From: an uncultured Trueperaceae bacterium
GTDB taxonomy: Bacteria; Deinococcota; Deinococci; Deinococcales; Trueperaceae
NCBI GenBank assembly: GCA_937907415.1
Contig: CALCHY010000367.1
Coordinates: 1 to 31,267, forward strand
Reading direction: 5' to 3'
DNA length: 31,267 nucleotides
The notes beneath the pieces were generated by a model that saw nothing but the letters and a program-made list of their open reading frames with translations, was not told the DNA's origin and did no database searches. Both the position numbers and the translations under genes were made by a program. Below, piece by piece: positions 24,232-31,267 of this stretch (positions are counted from its first letter, which is position 1; each line of letters starts with the position of its first letter).

Positions 24232-24741
24232 ATGCCTCAGCTTGAAGCAACCAAGGGCAGGTTCACGATTGAACCAAGCACTGAAGATGTAAGCGCGTTC
24301 GGGGAGCTAGCGGGACTTATGCGTCCCCGAGATGGCCGCCGATCCACGCGCCGTTCGCCGAGCGAGCGGGACGCCTCGATTACCGTCAATGGCCGTGAGG
24401 TGCGTCTGCCTTCGCAAGCGCAGGAACTCCTCGGCGAGATATTCAACTGGCTCGCTTCCGGTGAAGAAGTGATGGTGGTCCCCGCGAGGGAAGAACTCAC
24501 GACCACTGAAGCCGCCAAAATTCTTAACGTCTCGCGCCAGTACCTGGTCCGCCTCTGCAACGAAGACAAAATCCCTTACCGGAAGGAAGGCAACTCACAT
24601 CGCCGGCTAGCCCTACAAGATGTGCTTGCCTACCGCGAACAACGGGACAAGGAGCGCGAAGCCAGATTCGCTAACCTGGTGCGCAAGAGCGCCCAAGCCG
24701 GCGAGTACGACCTGGACATCGCCTGGCCACCCCAGGAGTAA
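24232..24741 (+). CDS. Antitoxin with excisionase-type HTH domain
   Basis: This 169-residue protein starts at an ATG preceded by AAGGAGGTG, a near-perfect ribosome binding site; a longer frame to 24208 is not needed. Residues about 89-138 form a helix-turn-helix of the excisionase/HTH_17 type: LTTTEAAKILNVSRQYLVRL, then NEDKIPYRKEGNSHRRLALQ. The N-terminal half (ASITVNGREVRLPSQAQELLGEI) is typical of antitoxins that precede PIN_3 toxins. The acidic C-terminus (GEYDLDIAWPPQE) may contact the toxin. It overlaps the toxin reading frame region and should bind DNA to autoregulate the pair. Assignment rests on domain order and operon context. Confidence 0.8.
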   Translation: MPQLEATKGRFTIEPSTEDVSAFGELAGLMRPRDGRRSTRRSPSERDASITVNGREVRLPSQAQELLGEIFNWLASGEEVMVVPAREELTTTEAAKILNVSRQYLVRLCNEDKIPYRKEGNSHRRLALQDVLAYREQRDKEREARFANLVRKSAQAGEYDLDIAWPPQE

Positions 24742-24763
24742 AGCCCTGCACAAGCCAGAGTCC

Positions 24764-25240
24764 ATAGTCGCCGTCCTCGATGCCAATATCCTCTACCCAC
24801 CGCTACTCCGGGACACGATGATGGCTCTGGCGCTTGCGGGCCTGTACCAGCCCAGGTGGAGCGAAGAGATTCTCAACGAAGCCGAACGCAACCTCGCGCT
24901 CCGTATTGGCCCCGATACCGCCGCTGAACGCATTAGCGAATTACAGCAGCTCTTTCCGGAAGCCATGGTCGACGACTACGCCGACCGACTACAAGGTCTT
25001 GCCAACGATCCTAAGGATCGCCATGTGGTGGCGGTCGCGATTGCGTGCAAAGCCAAGAACATCGTGACTGGCAACCTGAAGGATTTTCACCCCATCCCAA
25101 GGGACATCAATCCTGTACTGCCCGACGCCTTCCTATACGGATTCATCGACCGGATGGGCGATCTGTGGGTATTCCGACGCATCCCGGCCACTGATTCCGA
25201 GGTTATCCGGCCACCTGTTCCGAGCGTAACCGGCCACTGA
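24764..25240 (+). pseudogene. PIN-domain toxin, C-terminus cut off by IS21-family insertion
   Basis: The PIN domain begins IVAVLDANILYPPLLRDTMM with the first catalytic Asp and continues through RWSEEILNEAERNL and ANDPKDRHVVAVAIACKAKN to IVTGNLKDFHPIP, so the acidic nuclease residues remain. It belongs to the PIN_3-type toxins that act as ribonucleases. At 25165 the gene is interrupted; the last 24 codons to 25240 come from the IS end. The original end (about 40 residues to EVRRAL) lies at 27777-27896. No ATG, GTG or TTG lies in frame near the start of homology: the options are ATA at 24764 or CTG at 24746. The natural ATG may have mutated to ATA. Confidence 0.8.
25161..25165. repeat. Left copy of the 5-bp target duplication ATCTG of the IS21-family element
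   Basis: ATCTG here abuts the left terminus (TGGGTATTCCG at 25166) and is repeated exactly at 27772-27776 directly after the right terminus. IS21-family insertions normally duplicate 4-8 bp. Confidence 0.85.
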
Positions 25241-25320
25241 TTCCGAGCGATTCCGGCCGCCCCCCGGGATGGGGTGGGTGGAAATCGTGTTGGTGTGCGG
25301 CGCCTCGTTTAGGCTGCCGG

Positions 25321-26895
25321 ATGCCGAGGAAGAGGTTGTCGATGCGGAAGATCAGAGAGGTCCTGCGCCTGTTGTGGGATCAGGGCCGCAGTATTCGTGA
25401 GGTGGCGCGGAGTTGCGCTCTGGCGCGCAGCACGGTGGGTGAGTACGAGCGCCGCGCCGTGGCGGCGGGCTTGGGGTGGCCGCTGCCGGAGGTGGATGAC
25501 GCTGGCCTGGAGGCGTTGCTGTTCCCGCCGGCGCCCATCATCGCGCCGGATCAGCGGCCGTTGCCGGACTGGCACGCGCTGGATCTGGAGCTGAGGCGCA
25601 AGAAGGGCGTGACCAGGATGCTTTTGTGGCAGGAGTACCGCGCGCAGCATCCGGATGGGTACTCTTACACGCGTTTCTGCGAGCTGCTGCAGGAGTGGCG
25701 CGGCCTGCAGGGCTTGTCGATGCGGCAGGCTCACTTGGCGGGTGAGAAGGTGTTCGTGGATTACGCCGGGGTCACGGTGCCGATCGTTGATGCGGGTACG
25801 GGCGAGATCGGTGAGGCGCAGGTGTTCGTGGGCGCGTTGGGCGGCAGTCATTACGCGTTCGTGGAGGCGACCTGGACGCAAGCGCTGCCCGACTGGATCG
25901 GCTCGCACGCGCGGATGCTGGCGTTCTTCGGTGGCTGCCCGCAGGTCGTGGTGCCCGACAACTTGAAGGCGGGCGTGACGAGCCCGCACCTGTACGAGCC
26001 GGACTTGAACCCGACTTACTTGGAGTTCGCGCGGCATTACGGGCTGGCGGTGATTCCCGCGCGCGCCAGCAAGCCGAAGGACAAGGCGGTGGTTGAATCG
26101 GCGGTGCAGGTAGCGGAGAGATGGATCTTAGCGCGCCTGCGCAACCGCACGTTCTTCAGCCTGCAGGAACTGAACGACGCCATCTGGGGACTCTTGAGCG
26201 AGTTCAACGCCAAGCCGTTCCAGAAGCGGCCAGGTTCGCGCCTTTCGAACTTCGAGGAGCTCGATAAGCCCGCCCTTAAGCCGTTGCCAGCGGAGCGGTA
26301 CGTGTTCGCCAGGTGGGCGAAGGTGCGGGCGCACGTGGATTATCACGTGAGCATCGATAAGCACCATTACTCGGTGCCGCATCAGCTCGCCAAGATCCAG
26401 CTCGACGCGCGCATCACGGCCGCGACCATCGAGTTGTTCCACCAGGGCAAGCGCGTGGCGAGCCACGCCAGGGCGAGTAGGAAGGGCGGGCACACCACCA
26501 TCAGAGAGCACATGCCGATCGCGCATCAGGCGCAGGCCGGCATGACGAGGGAGAAGCTCTTGGCGCAAGCGGAGCGCATCGGGCCGGCCACCGCGGAGTT
26601 CGTTGCCGGCGTGATCAGCCAGCGCGCGCACGAGCAGCAGGCGTTCAGGTCGATCCTTGGGGTGCTGAGGCTCGGGAAGAAGTACGGCGACACCCGCTTG
26701 GAGGCGGCCTGCAACAGGGCGGTGAAGCTCGGGTCGTTCTCGTTCAAGAGCATCGACGCGATCCTGAAGAACAACCTCGATAAGCAGCCGCTGCCCGAAC
26801 CCGCGCCGGCGCCGCTACCCAAGGCGGCGCACGTGAACGTGCGCGGCGCCGCCTACTACGACACCAACGACCGGGAAGGAACGCCCGCATGCTGA
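25321..26895 (+). CDS. istA: IS21-family transposase IstA
   Basis: This 524-residue DDE transposase has an N-terminal HTH (MRKIREVLRLLWDQGRSIRE, ARSTVGEYERRA). The rve integrase core has Asp in VFVDYAGVTVPIVD, Asp in VVPDNLKAGV, and Glu in KDKAVVESAVQVAERWI. The C-terminal DNA-binding part (YHVSIDKHHYSVPHQLAK) is typical of IstA. The length is normal. It overlaps istB by 7 bp (ATGCTGA), so translation is coupled. It catalyses strand transfer of the IS ends with IstB as partner. Confidence 0.93.
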   Translation: MPRKRLSMRKIREVLRLLWDQGRSIREVARSCALARSTVGEYERRAVAAGLGWPLPEVDDAGLEALLFPPAPIIAPDQRPLPDWHALDLELRRKKGVTRMLLWQEYRAQHPDGYSYTRFCELLQEWRGLQGLSMRQAHLAGEKVFVDYAGVTVPIVDAGTGEIGEAQVFVGALGGSHYAFVEATWTQALPDWIGSHARMLAFFGGCPQVVVPDNLKAGVTSPHLYEPDLNPTYLEFARHYGLAVIPARASKPKDKAVVESAVQVAERWILARLRNRTFFSLQELNDAIWGLLSEFNAKPFQKRPGSRLSNFEELDKPALKPLPAERYVFARWAKVRAHVDYHVSIDKHHYSVPHQLAKIQLDARITAATIELFHQGKRVASHARASRKGGHTTIREHMPIAHQAQAGMTREKLLAQAERIGPATAEFVAGVISQRAHEQQAFRSILGVLRLGKKYGDTRLEAACNRAVKLGSFSFKSIDAILKNNLDKQPLPEPAPAPLPKAAHVNVRGAAYYDTNDREGTPAC

Positions 26896-27650
26896 CGCAC
26901 CCCACCTTGGAGAAGCTGAAGAGCCTGCAACTGCGCGGCATGGCCGCCGGACTCGAGGACCAGCTCAGAACGACCGAGATCGACTCGTTGAGCTTCGAGG
27001 AGCGCCTGGGACTCTTACTCGACCGTGAGGCCACCAGCCGCGCGGATCGGCGCCTGAAGGTGCGCCTGACGCAAGCGAAACTGCGCGTGAGCGCCAGCCT
27101 CGAGGACATCGACCACGCCGCCAGACGCAACCTGGACAAGAGCGTGCTGCTGGAACTGGCCGGTTGCAGTTGGATCGCTCGGCACCAGAACCTGGTGATC
27201 ACCGGCCCCACAGGAGTCGGCAAGACCTACCTAGCCTGCGCGCTGGCGCACAAAGCGTGCCTGGAGGGTTACAAGGCGCTCTACCAGCGCCTGCCGCGCC
27301 TACTGCACGACCTGGAGATCGCCAAAGGCGACGGCAGGTACCGCAGCATGCTGGCGAGCCTGCAACGCGTTGACCTGCTGATACTCGACGACTGGGGCGT
27401 TACCCCCTTAACGGACGCCAACCGCCGCGACCTGCTGGAGATCCTGGACGACCGTTACGGCACCAGAAGCACCCTGATAACCAGCCAACTGCCGATCCCC
27501 GCCTGGCACGACTACTTAGCTGACCCGACCCTGGCGGACGCCATCTTGGACCGCTTCATTCATAACGCCCACCACCTGAATCTGAAGGGCGACAGCATGC
27601 GCAAGACCAAGAGCTCATTGACAAGCAAGGAGCCCACCAGCGAAGGTTGA
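26889..27650 (+). CDS. istB: IS21-family helper ATPase IstB
   Basis: This 253-residue AAA+ ATPase related to DnaC has Walker A in ITGPTGVGKTYLACALAHKA and Walker B in VDLLILDDWGVTPLT, followed by sensor-1 region STLITSQLPI. The N-terminal region (LKSLQLRGMAAGLEDQLRTT) is the usual IstB_N part. It starts inside the end of istA. It assembles on target DNA and activates the IstA transposase. All motifs are complete. Confidence 0.93.
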   Translation: MLTHPTLEKLKSLQLRGMAAGLEDQLRTTEIDSLSFEERLGLLLDREATSRADRRLKVRLTQAKLRVSASLEDIDHAARRNLDKSVLLELAGCSWIARHQNLVITGPTGVGKTYLACALAHKACLEGYKALYQRLPRLLHDLEIAKGDGRYRSMLASLQRVDLLILDDWGVTPLTDANRRDLLEILDDRYGTRSTLITSQLPIPAWHDYLADPTLADAILDRFIHNAHHLNLKGDSMRKTKSSLTSKEPTSEG

Positions 27651-27776
27651 CTCACCTGCCTGACCCCCACGGGGAGGGTGGCCGCTTTCACCCGGAAAGG
27701 GTGGCCGGATAACTCCGGAACGAGCGGCCGGAATCAACCGGAACAGGCGGCCGGATAGGCCGGAATACCCAATCTG

Positions 27777-27896
27777 ATCGATTGCATTGAAAACGTGCGT
27801 CAAAAGTGGCCCGAACCCCCCACTTTTGAGCAGGTCCTCACCCGTCTAGAAAAGTTCGCGCCCCAGTTCGTTACCGAGGTCCGTCGGGCCCTTTAG
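27777..27896 (+). pseudogene. Detached C-terminal part of the PIN toxin gene
   Basis: When the IS21-family element and one ATCTG are removed, the toxin frame continues through DRMGDL into IDCIENVRQKWPEPPTFEQV and ends EVRRAL with TAG at 27894-27896. This restores about 40 residues and a toxin of about 175 residues, close to the family length. The fragment has no start signal of its own. Confidence 0.82.
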
Positions 27897-28022
27897 GTAG
27901 CGCCGAACGAACTCGGCCGCATAGGTGCTGGAGCTCATTACCCAAGACCTCGAAGGAGAAGTGGGCTACGTTCCCTGTTTAGGCCCAAGCTCTACTCCTT
28001 GGCTTCGCCTGTGTCACGGGCA

Positions 28023-28052
28023 GCCGATTCCGGGTCGGCTCCCCTAGGGGAG
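28023..28052. terminator. Palindromic region downstream of the repeat-protein gene
   Basis: CTCCCCTAGGGGAG (28039-28052) is a perfect 14-bp palindrome, preceded by GCCGA-N7-TCGGC (28023-28039). It lies between the convergent ends of the PIN fragment and the leftward gene that ends at 28090. It lacks a T-run, so a terminator role is uncertain; a protein-binding or recombination site is also possible. Confidence 0.3.
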
Positions 28053-28089
28053 GGGCAGCCCGCAGAACTTCACCACGCCAGCACCTCCA

Positions 28090-28485
28090 TCACCGCACCA
28101 CACCGAGGAGGAATAGCGCGATGATTGCCGGCGGCAACCCGGCGCCGGTGGTGAACGTCTCGGCCGGCTTGGCGCCGAACTTCTTCTTCAGCTCGCGGCC
28201 ATCCCACACCCAGATCTGTTCGGGCCTAGCCCCCCACTTTGGTTTGAACTCCTTACCGTCCCAGACCATCACGTGCTCGGGGCGCGCGCCGAATTTGCGC
28301 GTGACCTCGCGACCGTTCCATACCCAGATATCCTCGGGCCGGTTACCGAATTTGCGCCTGAGTTCTTGGCCATCCCACACCCATATTTCTTCGGTCCGAG
28401 CGCTGCGCTCCGGCTTGAGTTCCTTCCCATCGAACGCCCAAGCCCGAAACGAGCTGGACGAGAACTTCGGCTGCAGACTGGCCAT
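28090..28485 (-). CDS. Five-fold WxWDG tandem-repeat protein with C-terminal membrane helix
   Basis: From the ATG at 28485, six bases after GGGGGG, the protein has 131 residues. Residues 16-110 are five repeats of exactly 19 residues starting at 16, 35, 54, 73 and 92, with consensus WVWDGxELxxKFGxRPExI. The third has WVWNG and the fourth begins MVWDG. The repeats are then followed by a hydrophobic stretch (LPPAIIALFLLGVV, 117-130) that could anchor the tail in the membrane. Each repeat probably forms two short beta strands with Trp packing, so the whole may be a small beta solenoid or propeller-like fold. I do not recognise the function. A TTG-started form from 28509 is possible but less likely. 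Confidence 0.65.
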   Translation of the reverse strand: MASLQPKFSSSSFRAWAFDGKELKPERSARTEEIWVWDGQELRRKFGNRPEDIWVWNGREVTRKFGARPEHVMVWDGKEFKPKWGARPEQIWVWDGRELKKKFGAKPAETFTTGAGLPPAIIALFLLGVVR

Positions 28486-28584
28486 AATTCCCCCCAGGAG
28501 CGCGAGCAACGCGCGATGTAGATTCTGATTCGAGTATTGCCTGAGAGTTCTAACAGCGTTGGCACGAGCACCGCACGAAGACCG

Positions 28585-29271
28585 TCATGGTATGCCCACC
28601 ACACCGATCGTCGGGGTAACCACATGCTGCCACGAGCCCAGGGTCGTTAGCCGCTTCATCTCGATATTCCCCTTGGAGGCGAGTCGGTATGTGGCGTCGC
28701 AGTGCGCAAGAATCTGCTCCTCGCTCTCGCACGTAAAGCGCTCGAGCGCCTCTTGCCAGGTTGGCCCGAAGCGCCTAGCCGCGACCGTCCGCCTCACCGG
28801 CCCCGCCAAGAACGCCGCCCGCGGCAACGACCGCTCTAGGCCGAAGAACGCGCGATGATGCTCAAGCAAATCAAGGCCCTCCTTCGATGCGCCTGGTGGG
28901 TTGCGATCCGGATGCGTGCGGCTGAGAACGAAGGCCGCCTGCAGCTTCTCGAACGTGCGCGAGGCGTGCATCAGCGTCGCGCGGTGCGACACCTGGGCGA
29001 GCACGTTCCACGCGTTCGCAGGGCTCTGCACCACTCTCTTCACCTCTACGGCGTACATCGCTCCAGCCGCGTCCACGAACACGAAGTCGATCGACGGAAG
29101 GTTGAACTCCTTCCTGTGGTCATTGACGCGCCAGGAGGGGAACATCATCTCCCACGCGAGCAAGAAACAGTGCCGCCCCCCGATGTCCAGCCCCTCACGG
29201 GTCCAGATGGGGGTCAACGCCGCTTGCAGATCATGTTCGTTAAGCCCCTCGTAGCCTGTTACGCTCTCCAC
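28585..29271 (-). CDS. Putative PD-(D/E)XK nuclease-like protein
   Basis: This 228-residue protein begins with GTG at 29271. Residues 57-80 carry a PD-(D/E)XK-like core: NLPSIDFVFVDAAGAMYAVE followed by VKR, with Asp62 and Glu76-x-Lys78, and an upstream Glu (E41). This is a strand-turn-strand pattern typical of restriction-endonuclease-like folds. The C-terminal half (FTCESEEQILAHCDATYRLA) is unrecognised. It lies 34 bp after the tyrosine recombinase in the same direction, so it may be co-transcribed as cargo. DNA cleavage is inferred from the motif only. Confidence 0.55.
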   Translation of the reverse strand: MESVTGYEGLNEHDLQAALTPIWTREGLDIGGRHCFLLAWEMMFPSWRVNDHRKEFNLPSIDFVFVDAAGAMYAVEVKRVVQSPANAWNVLAQVSHRATLMHASRTFEKLQAAFVLSRTHPDRNPPGASKEGLDLLEHHRAFFGLERSLPRAAFLAGPVRRTVAARRFGPTWQEALERFTCESEEQILAHCDATYRLASKGNIEMKRLTTLGSWQHVVTPTIGVVGIP

Positions 29272-29305
29272 CGTCTTCGCCCCGTTCCTGTGTGTCGCGC
29301 GGCGC

Positions 29306-30385
29306 TCACTCGGGCTCGCTGATCCCGATGCTCCAGCCCTTGACCTCGTCCGTGTCCCGGGCGGCTGCCATGTAGATCTCGGTGCTGCTCATGCTCGCGT
29401 GCCGCAGGTGATCACGCACCTTGCGGAGGTCGCTCGTCTGGTCGGCGTAGTACAGGCCGGAGAAGTGACGCAAGCCGTGGACGCCCTTCGAGAACTCAGG
29501 GGCGGGCACATCATGCAACTTGAACGCCTCGTACCAGAGGTTCTCGAGGCGCCGGTATACCTGCGAGCGCGACCTGAGCGTCAGAACCGGCGTAGCGGGG
29601 TCACCGCGGCGCCGCTGCGGCACGTCCTGCGACCTGGCCACCAGGTTCCGCCTCAGCTCCTCGCTCATCGTCACCATGGCCGTCGTGCCGCCCTTACCGA
29701 ACCGCACCGTCAGGCGACCCGCCCGCAAGTCGACGTCATCCCACGAAAGCGCCAGCATCTCGGAGACGCGCAAGCCGGCGTGCGCGCCCAACAGCAGGAT
29801 CAGCTTGTCATCCCAGCCCGTGGCCACCCGCGCCATCCACTCGAGCTCCTCGAGCGTGTAAGCCTTCGCCTTGGCGCGCTCCACGGGCTTCTCCGTCAAC
29901 TTAGGCAGGGCGACTTCGGTGAAGGGGTCGGCGGTGGTGAGGCCCGTCCACCTGAGCGCCTCGTAGAACGCCCTGGCGGCCGCGACGCGCTGCCGCACCG
30001 AAGCGGGGGAGAGCTTCTTCGTCGGCTTCATCCCTAGCCGCCGCTTGCCCTCGGTGCTGTTGTCGTCAGGGTCCGCCTCCCGCCTGGGGTCTCTAAGCCG
30101 CCGCACATAGGCCTCAGCGTGAGCCCGCGTCGGCCTCAGCAGGTCCACGCCCGTCCAGGCCTCTAGGAGCACCATCACGCCTTTGCGGTACGAGTGGATC
30201 GTGTTGCTAGAGCGGTGCTGCGCTTCCAGGTACGCGCGCGTCACCAACCACAAGCCCTCGTGATCGCGCTCCGAAACGGCCTTGGCCGCGAACCGCCGGC
30301 GCTCCGCCTCACTAGACCCGATCAGCTGATCGACCTTCGCGAGCTCAGCCTCCGGCGACCACTTCGCTAGTTCCTTACGCGCCAT
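29306..30385 (-). CDS. Tyrosine recombinase (phage integrase family)
   Basis: From the ATG at 30385 the protein has 359 residues. The N-terminal SAM-like DNA-binding domain spans about 45-150 (TRAYLEAQHRSSNTIHSYRK). The catalytic domain holds the full set: R206 in GLRVSEML, K231 in RFGKGGT, H303-x-x-R306 in HGLRHFSG, H329 in LRHASM, and nucleophile Y338 in STEIYMAAA. The ATG overlaps the stop of the upstream gene as TGATG. The central Asp/Lys-rich insertion (DPDDNSTEGKRRLG) is unusual but not disruptive. It likely integrates or resolves the element to which the flanking nuclease-like genes belong; no attachment repeats could be identified. Confidence 0.9.
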   Translation of the reverse strand: MARKELAKWSPEAELAKVDQLIGSSEAERRRFAAKAVSERDHEGLWLVTRAYLEAQHRSSNTIHSYRKGVMVLLEAWTGVDLLRPTRAHAEAYVRRLRDPRREADPDDNSTEGKRRLGMKPTKKLSPASVRQRVAAARAFYEALRWTGLTTADPFTEVALPKLTEKPVERAKAKAYTLEELEWMARVATGWDDKLILLLGAHAGLRVSEMLALSWDDVDLRAGRLTVRFGKGGTTAMVTMSEELRRNLVARSQDVPQRRRGDPATPVLTLRSRSQVYRRLENLWYEAFKLHDVPAPEFSKGVHGLRHFSGLYYADQTSDLRKVRDHLRHASMSSTEIYMAAARDTDEVKGWSIGISEPE

Positions 30386-30867
30386 CAACCAACCTCACTC
30401 ACCAGGCGCTCGAGCTGTACCGCGAGCCGGTAAGGCTCCAGCAGCGGCATGGCCTTGGCGCTCAAGTTCAAGCCCCATTCGGGAGCGCTCTTGCGGCCCT
30501 CGTAATCACGGTCTACGAACAGGGCGTTGGGGCGCAACCAGGCGCTCATGGGGATCAGGAAGACATCTGGCCACCTGCCTTGGCCAAACAGGGTCAACGC
30601 TAGGAAGCGACTGGGGTCGAGCGGCACCGCGCTCTTGCGCATGTACGTGTAGAACATGCCGCGCACGCTCTTCACCTGCACCTCGGCGTACCGGCCCGGC
30701 GCCAGCCGCACCAGCAAATCGATGCCCTTATCGTCAACCTCAGGCACGTACACGTCGCACCCTAGGCGCGCGAGCTCCATCTTCACCACGTACTCGCCGT
30801 ACCGCCCGAGCTGAGCCTTGTTCAAGGTGGACCAGTCGAACATCTCGACCCGGGGCGCCTCACTCAC
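30385..30867 (-). CDS. PD-(D/E)XK-like endonuclease-fold protein coupled to the recombinase
   Basis: From the GTG at 30867, eight bases after GGGGAGG, the protein has 160 residues. An open frame to 30957 has a weaker start. Residues 16-66 contain NKAQLGRYGEYVVKMELARL, GIDLLVRL and YAEVQVKSVRG: Glu25, Asp50 and Gln64-x-Lys66. This resembles the PDDEXK group related to intron-encoded and group I-type endonucleases, in which the usual Glu of ExK can be Gln. It is translated just before the recombinase through a TGATG overlap. It may be a nuclease or a structural DNA-binding protein of the same element. Confidence 0.6.
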   Translation of the reverse strand: MSEAPRVEMFDWSTLNKAQLGRYGEYVVKMELARLGCDVYVPEVDDKGIDLLVRLAPGRYAEVQVKSVRGMFYTYMRKSAVPLDPSRFLALTLFGQGRWPDVFLIPMSAWLRPNALFVDRDYEGRKSAPEWGLNLSAKAMPLLEPYRLAVQLERLVSEVG

Positions 30868-31112
30868 CAGCAGAACCTCCCCTTGGACGTCACGCCCCGA
30901 CGCCCGCAAACGCTCGCCGGCCCAATAAGCAAACCGGCGAACATAGAAGTTCGCCAATTGCCGCTTCTAGGCTGCACGCACCGTTCCTCACGACCCGCGA
31001 CGATGCCCACGGCGCGCCTAACTGGTGTCCGATCATAGGGTTCGTGGCTGCTTCGAGCGTGCTGCACGACAAATAGAGCGTACAACATAATACCCATTAT
31101 CGTTTTCAGTCT

Positions 31113-31267
31113 ATGGGGGAGACCACTTCCATCAGTTCAGGCGAGCAGAATCCACTCCACCCCACCAACTCTGATCCCCCCATCCACGAGGTGACCAGCA
31201 ACCGCAAACCAGACTCCACCTCAGCCGGACTGCCCTCCCGCAATAGCGACAAGCCACGCACCAACCT
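31113..31267 (+). CDS. Start of an unknown protein at the window edge (partial)
   Basis: An open frame begins ATG GGG GAG at 31113 and runs to the end of the window without a stop (51 codons). The product (MGETTSISSGEQNPLHPTNS...) is rich in Ser, Pro and Asn and looks like a disordered N-terminus. It diverges from the recombinase operon. An ATAAT-ACCC-ATTAT inverted repeat (31087-31100) lies in the shared upstream region and may include -10 elements. There is no clear ribosome binding site. No family can be named. Confidence 0.4.
   Translation, partial: MGETTSISSGEQNPLHPTNSDPPIHEVTSNRKPDSTSAGLPSRNSDKPRTN

Larger units (their letters stand above)
25166..27771 (+). mobile_element. IS21-family element with intact istA and istB
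   Basis: The ends are inverted repeats starting TGGGTATTCCG (25166) and ending CGGAATACCCA (27771). Inside both ends are several spaced repeats of the type CCGGCCAC/CTGATTCCG, the multiple terminal repeats known for IS21. The element is 2606 bp, has a perfect 5-bp duplication ATCTG, and contains the two-gene istA-istB operon. Both genes look intact, so it may be active. It landed inside the PIN toxin gene after the codon CTG of an ATCTG site. Confidence 0.92.

Noticed and set aside
1..31267. CRISPR arrays, tRNA or rRNA genes
   Set aside because: No regularly spaced direct repeats and no cloverleaf or rRNA-like sequence were seen while reading either strand.

Overview
The window is GC-rich bacterial accessory DNA with dense genes, frequent GTG starts, strong GGAGG-type ribosome binding sites and several 1-8 bp gene overlaps. 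It carries four insertion sequences of four families or copies, two site-specific recombinases, damaged toxin genes and several defence-like genes. I cannot name the organism from sequence alone. A GC-rich lineage such as Deinococcota or an actinobacterium would fit, but this is inference.

Layout. 1-2923: the tail of an unknown gene, then an IS3-family element (copy 1, 140-2923) whose orfB is split by a complete IS30-family element (1059-2546). 3199-4350: a protein with an Abi_C-type (abortive infection C-terminal) domain. 4634-7084: an IS256-family element whose right end is lost, truncated by a second, inverted IS3 copy (5793-7084) with an amber codon in orfA. 7349-17255: a catabolic and uptake locus. 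The leftward operon encodes a family 5 solute-binding protein, two DppB/DppC-type permeases and a saccharopine-dehydrogenase-like oxidoreductase. The divergent rightward operon encodes HyuA/HyuB (hydantoinase/oxoprolinase family), followed by a convergent IclR regulator. No ABC ATPase gene is present.

17255-20009: a serine recombinase fused to an HNH-like domain, a membrane-anchored unknown protein, a small protein ending in a truncated HigA/NadS-like segment, and a GNAT toxin pseudogene with one internal amber codon. 20096-23763 is the most interesting part. A divergently placed XRE regulator and ImmA metallopeptidase pair is followed by a two-gene operon encoding a lamin-tail-domain (LTD) protein and a 724-residue protein with an E2-like, an E1/ThiF-like and a JAB/JAMM domain in one chain. 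Both transcription units begin with the same palindrome, GTTGA-N8-TCAAC, overlapping a TTGAC-type -35 box. This suggests that the XRE protein controls both, and that ImmA may relieve repression. No ubiquitin-like gene is visible, so the LTD protein, which has a flexible C-terminal tail, is a candidate modifier or target of a ubiquitin-like conjugation system.

24180-27896: an antitoxin with an excisionase-type HTH and its PIN-domain toxin. The toxin is cut by an IS21-family element (25166-27771) with a perfect 5-bp target duplication ATCTG, and the toxin's original C-terminus can be recovered in frame on the far side. 28090-31267: a 19-residue WxWDG tandem-repeat protein, a PD-(D/E)XK-like nuclease, a tyrosine recombinase translationally coupled to a second PD-(D/E)XK-like protein, and the start of a rightward gene at the window edge. 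Overall the right two thirds resemble a defence/mobile island with both live and decaying modules.
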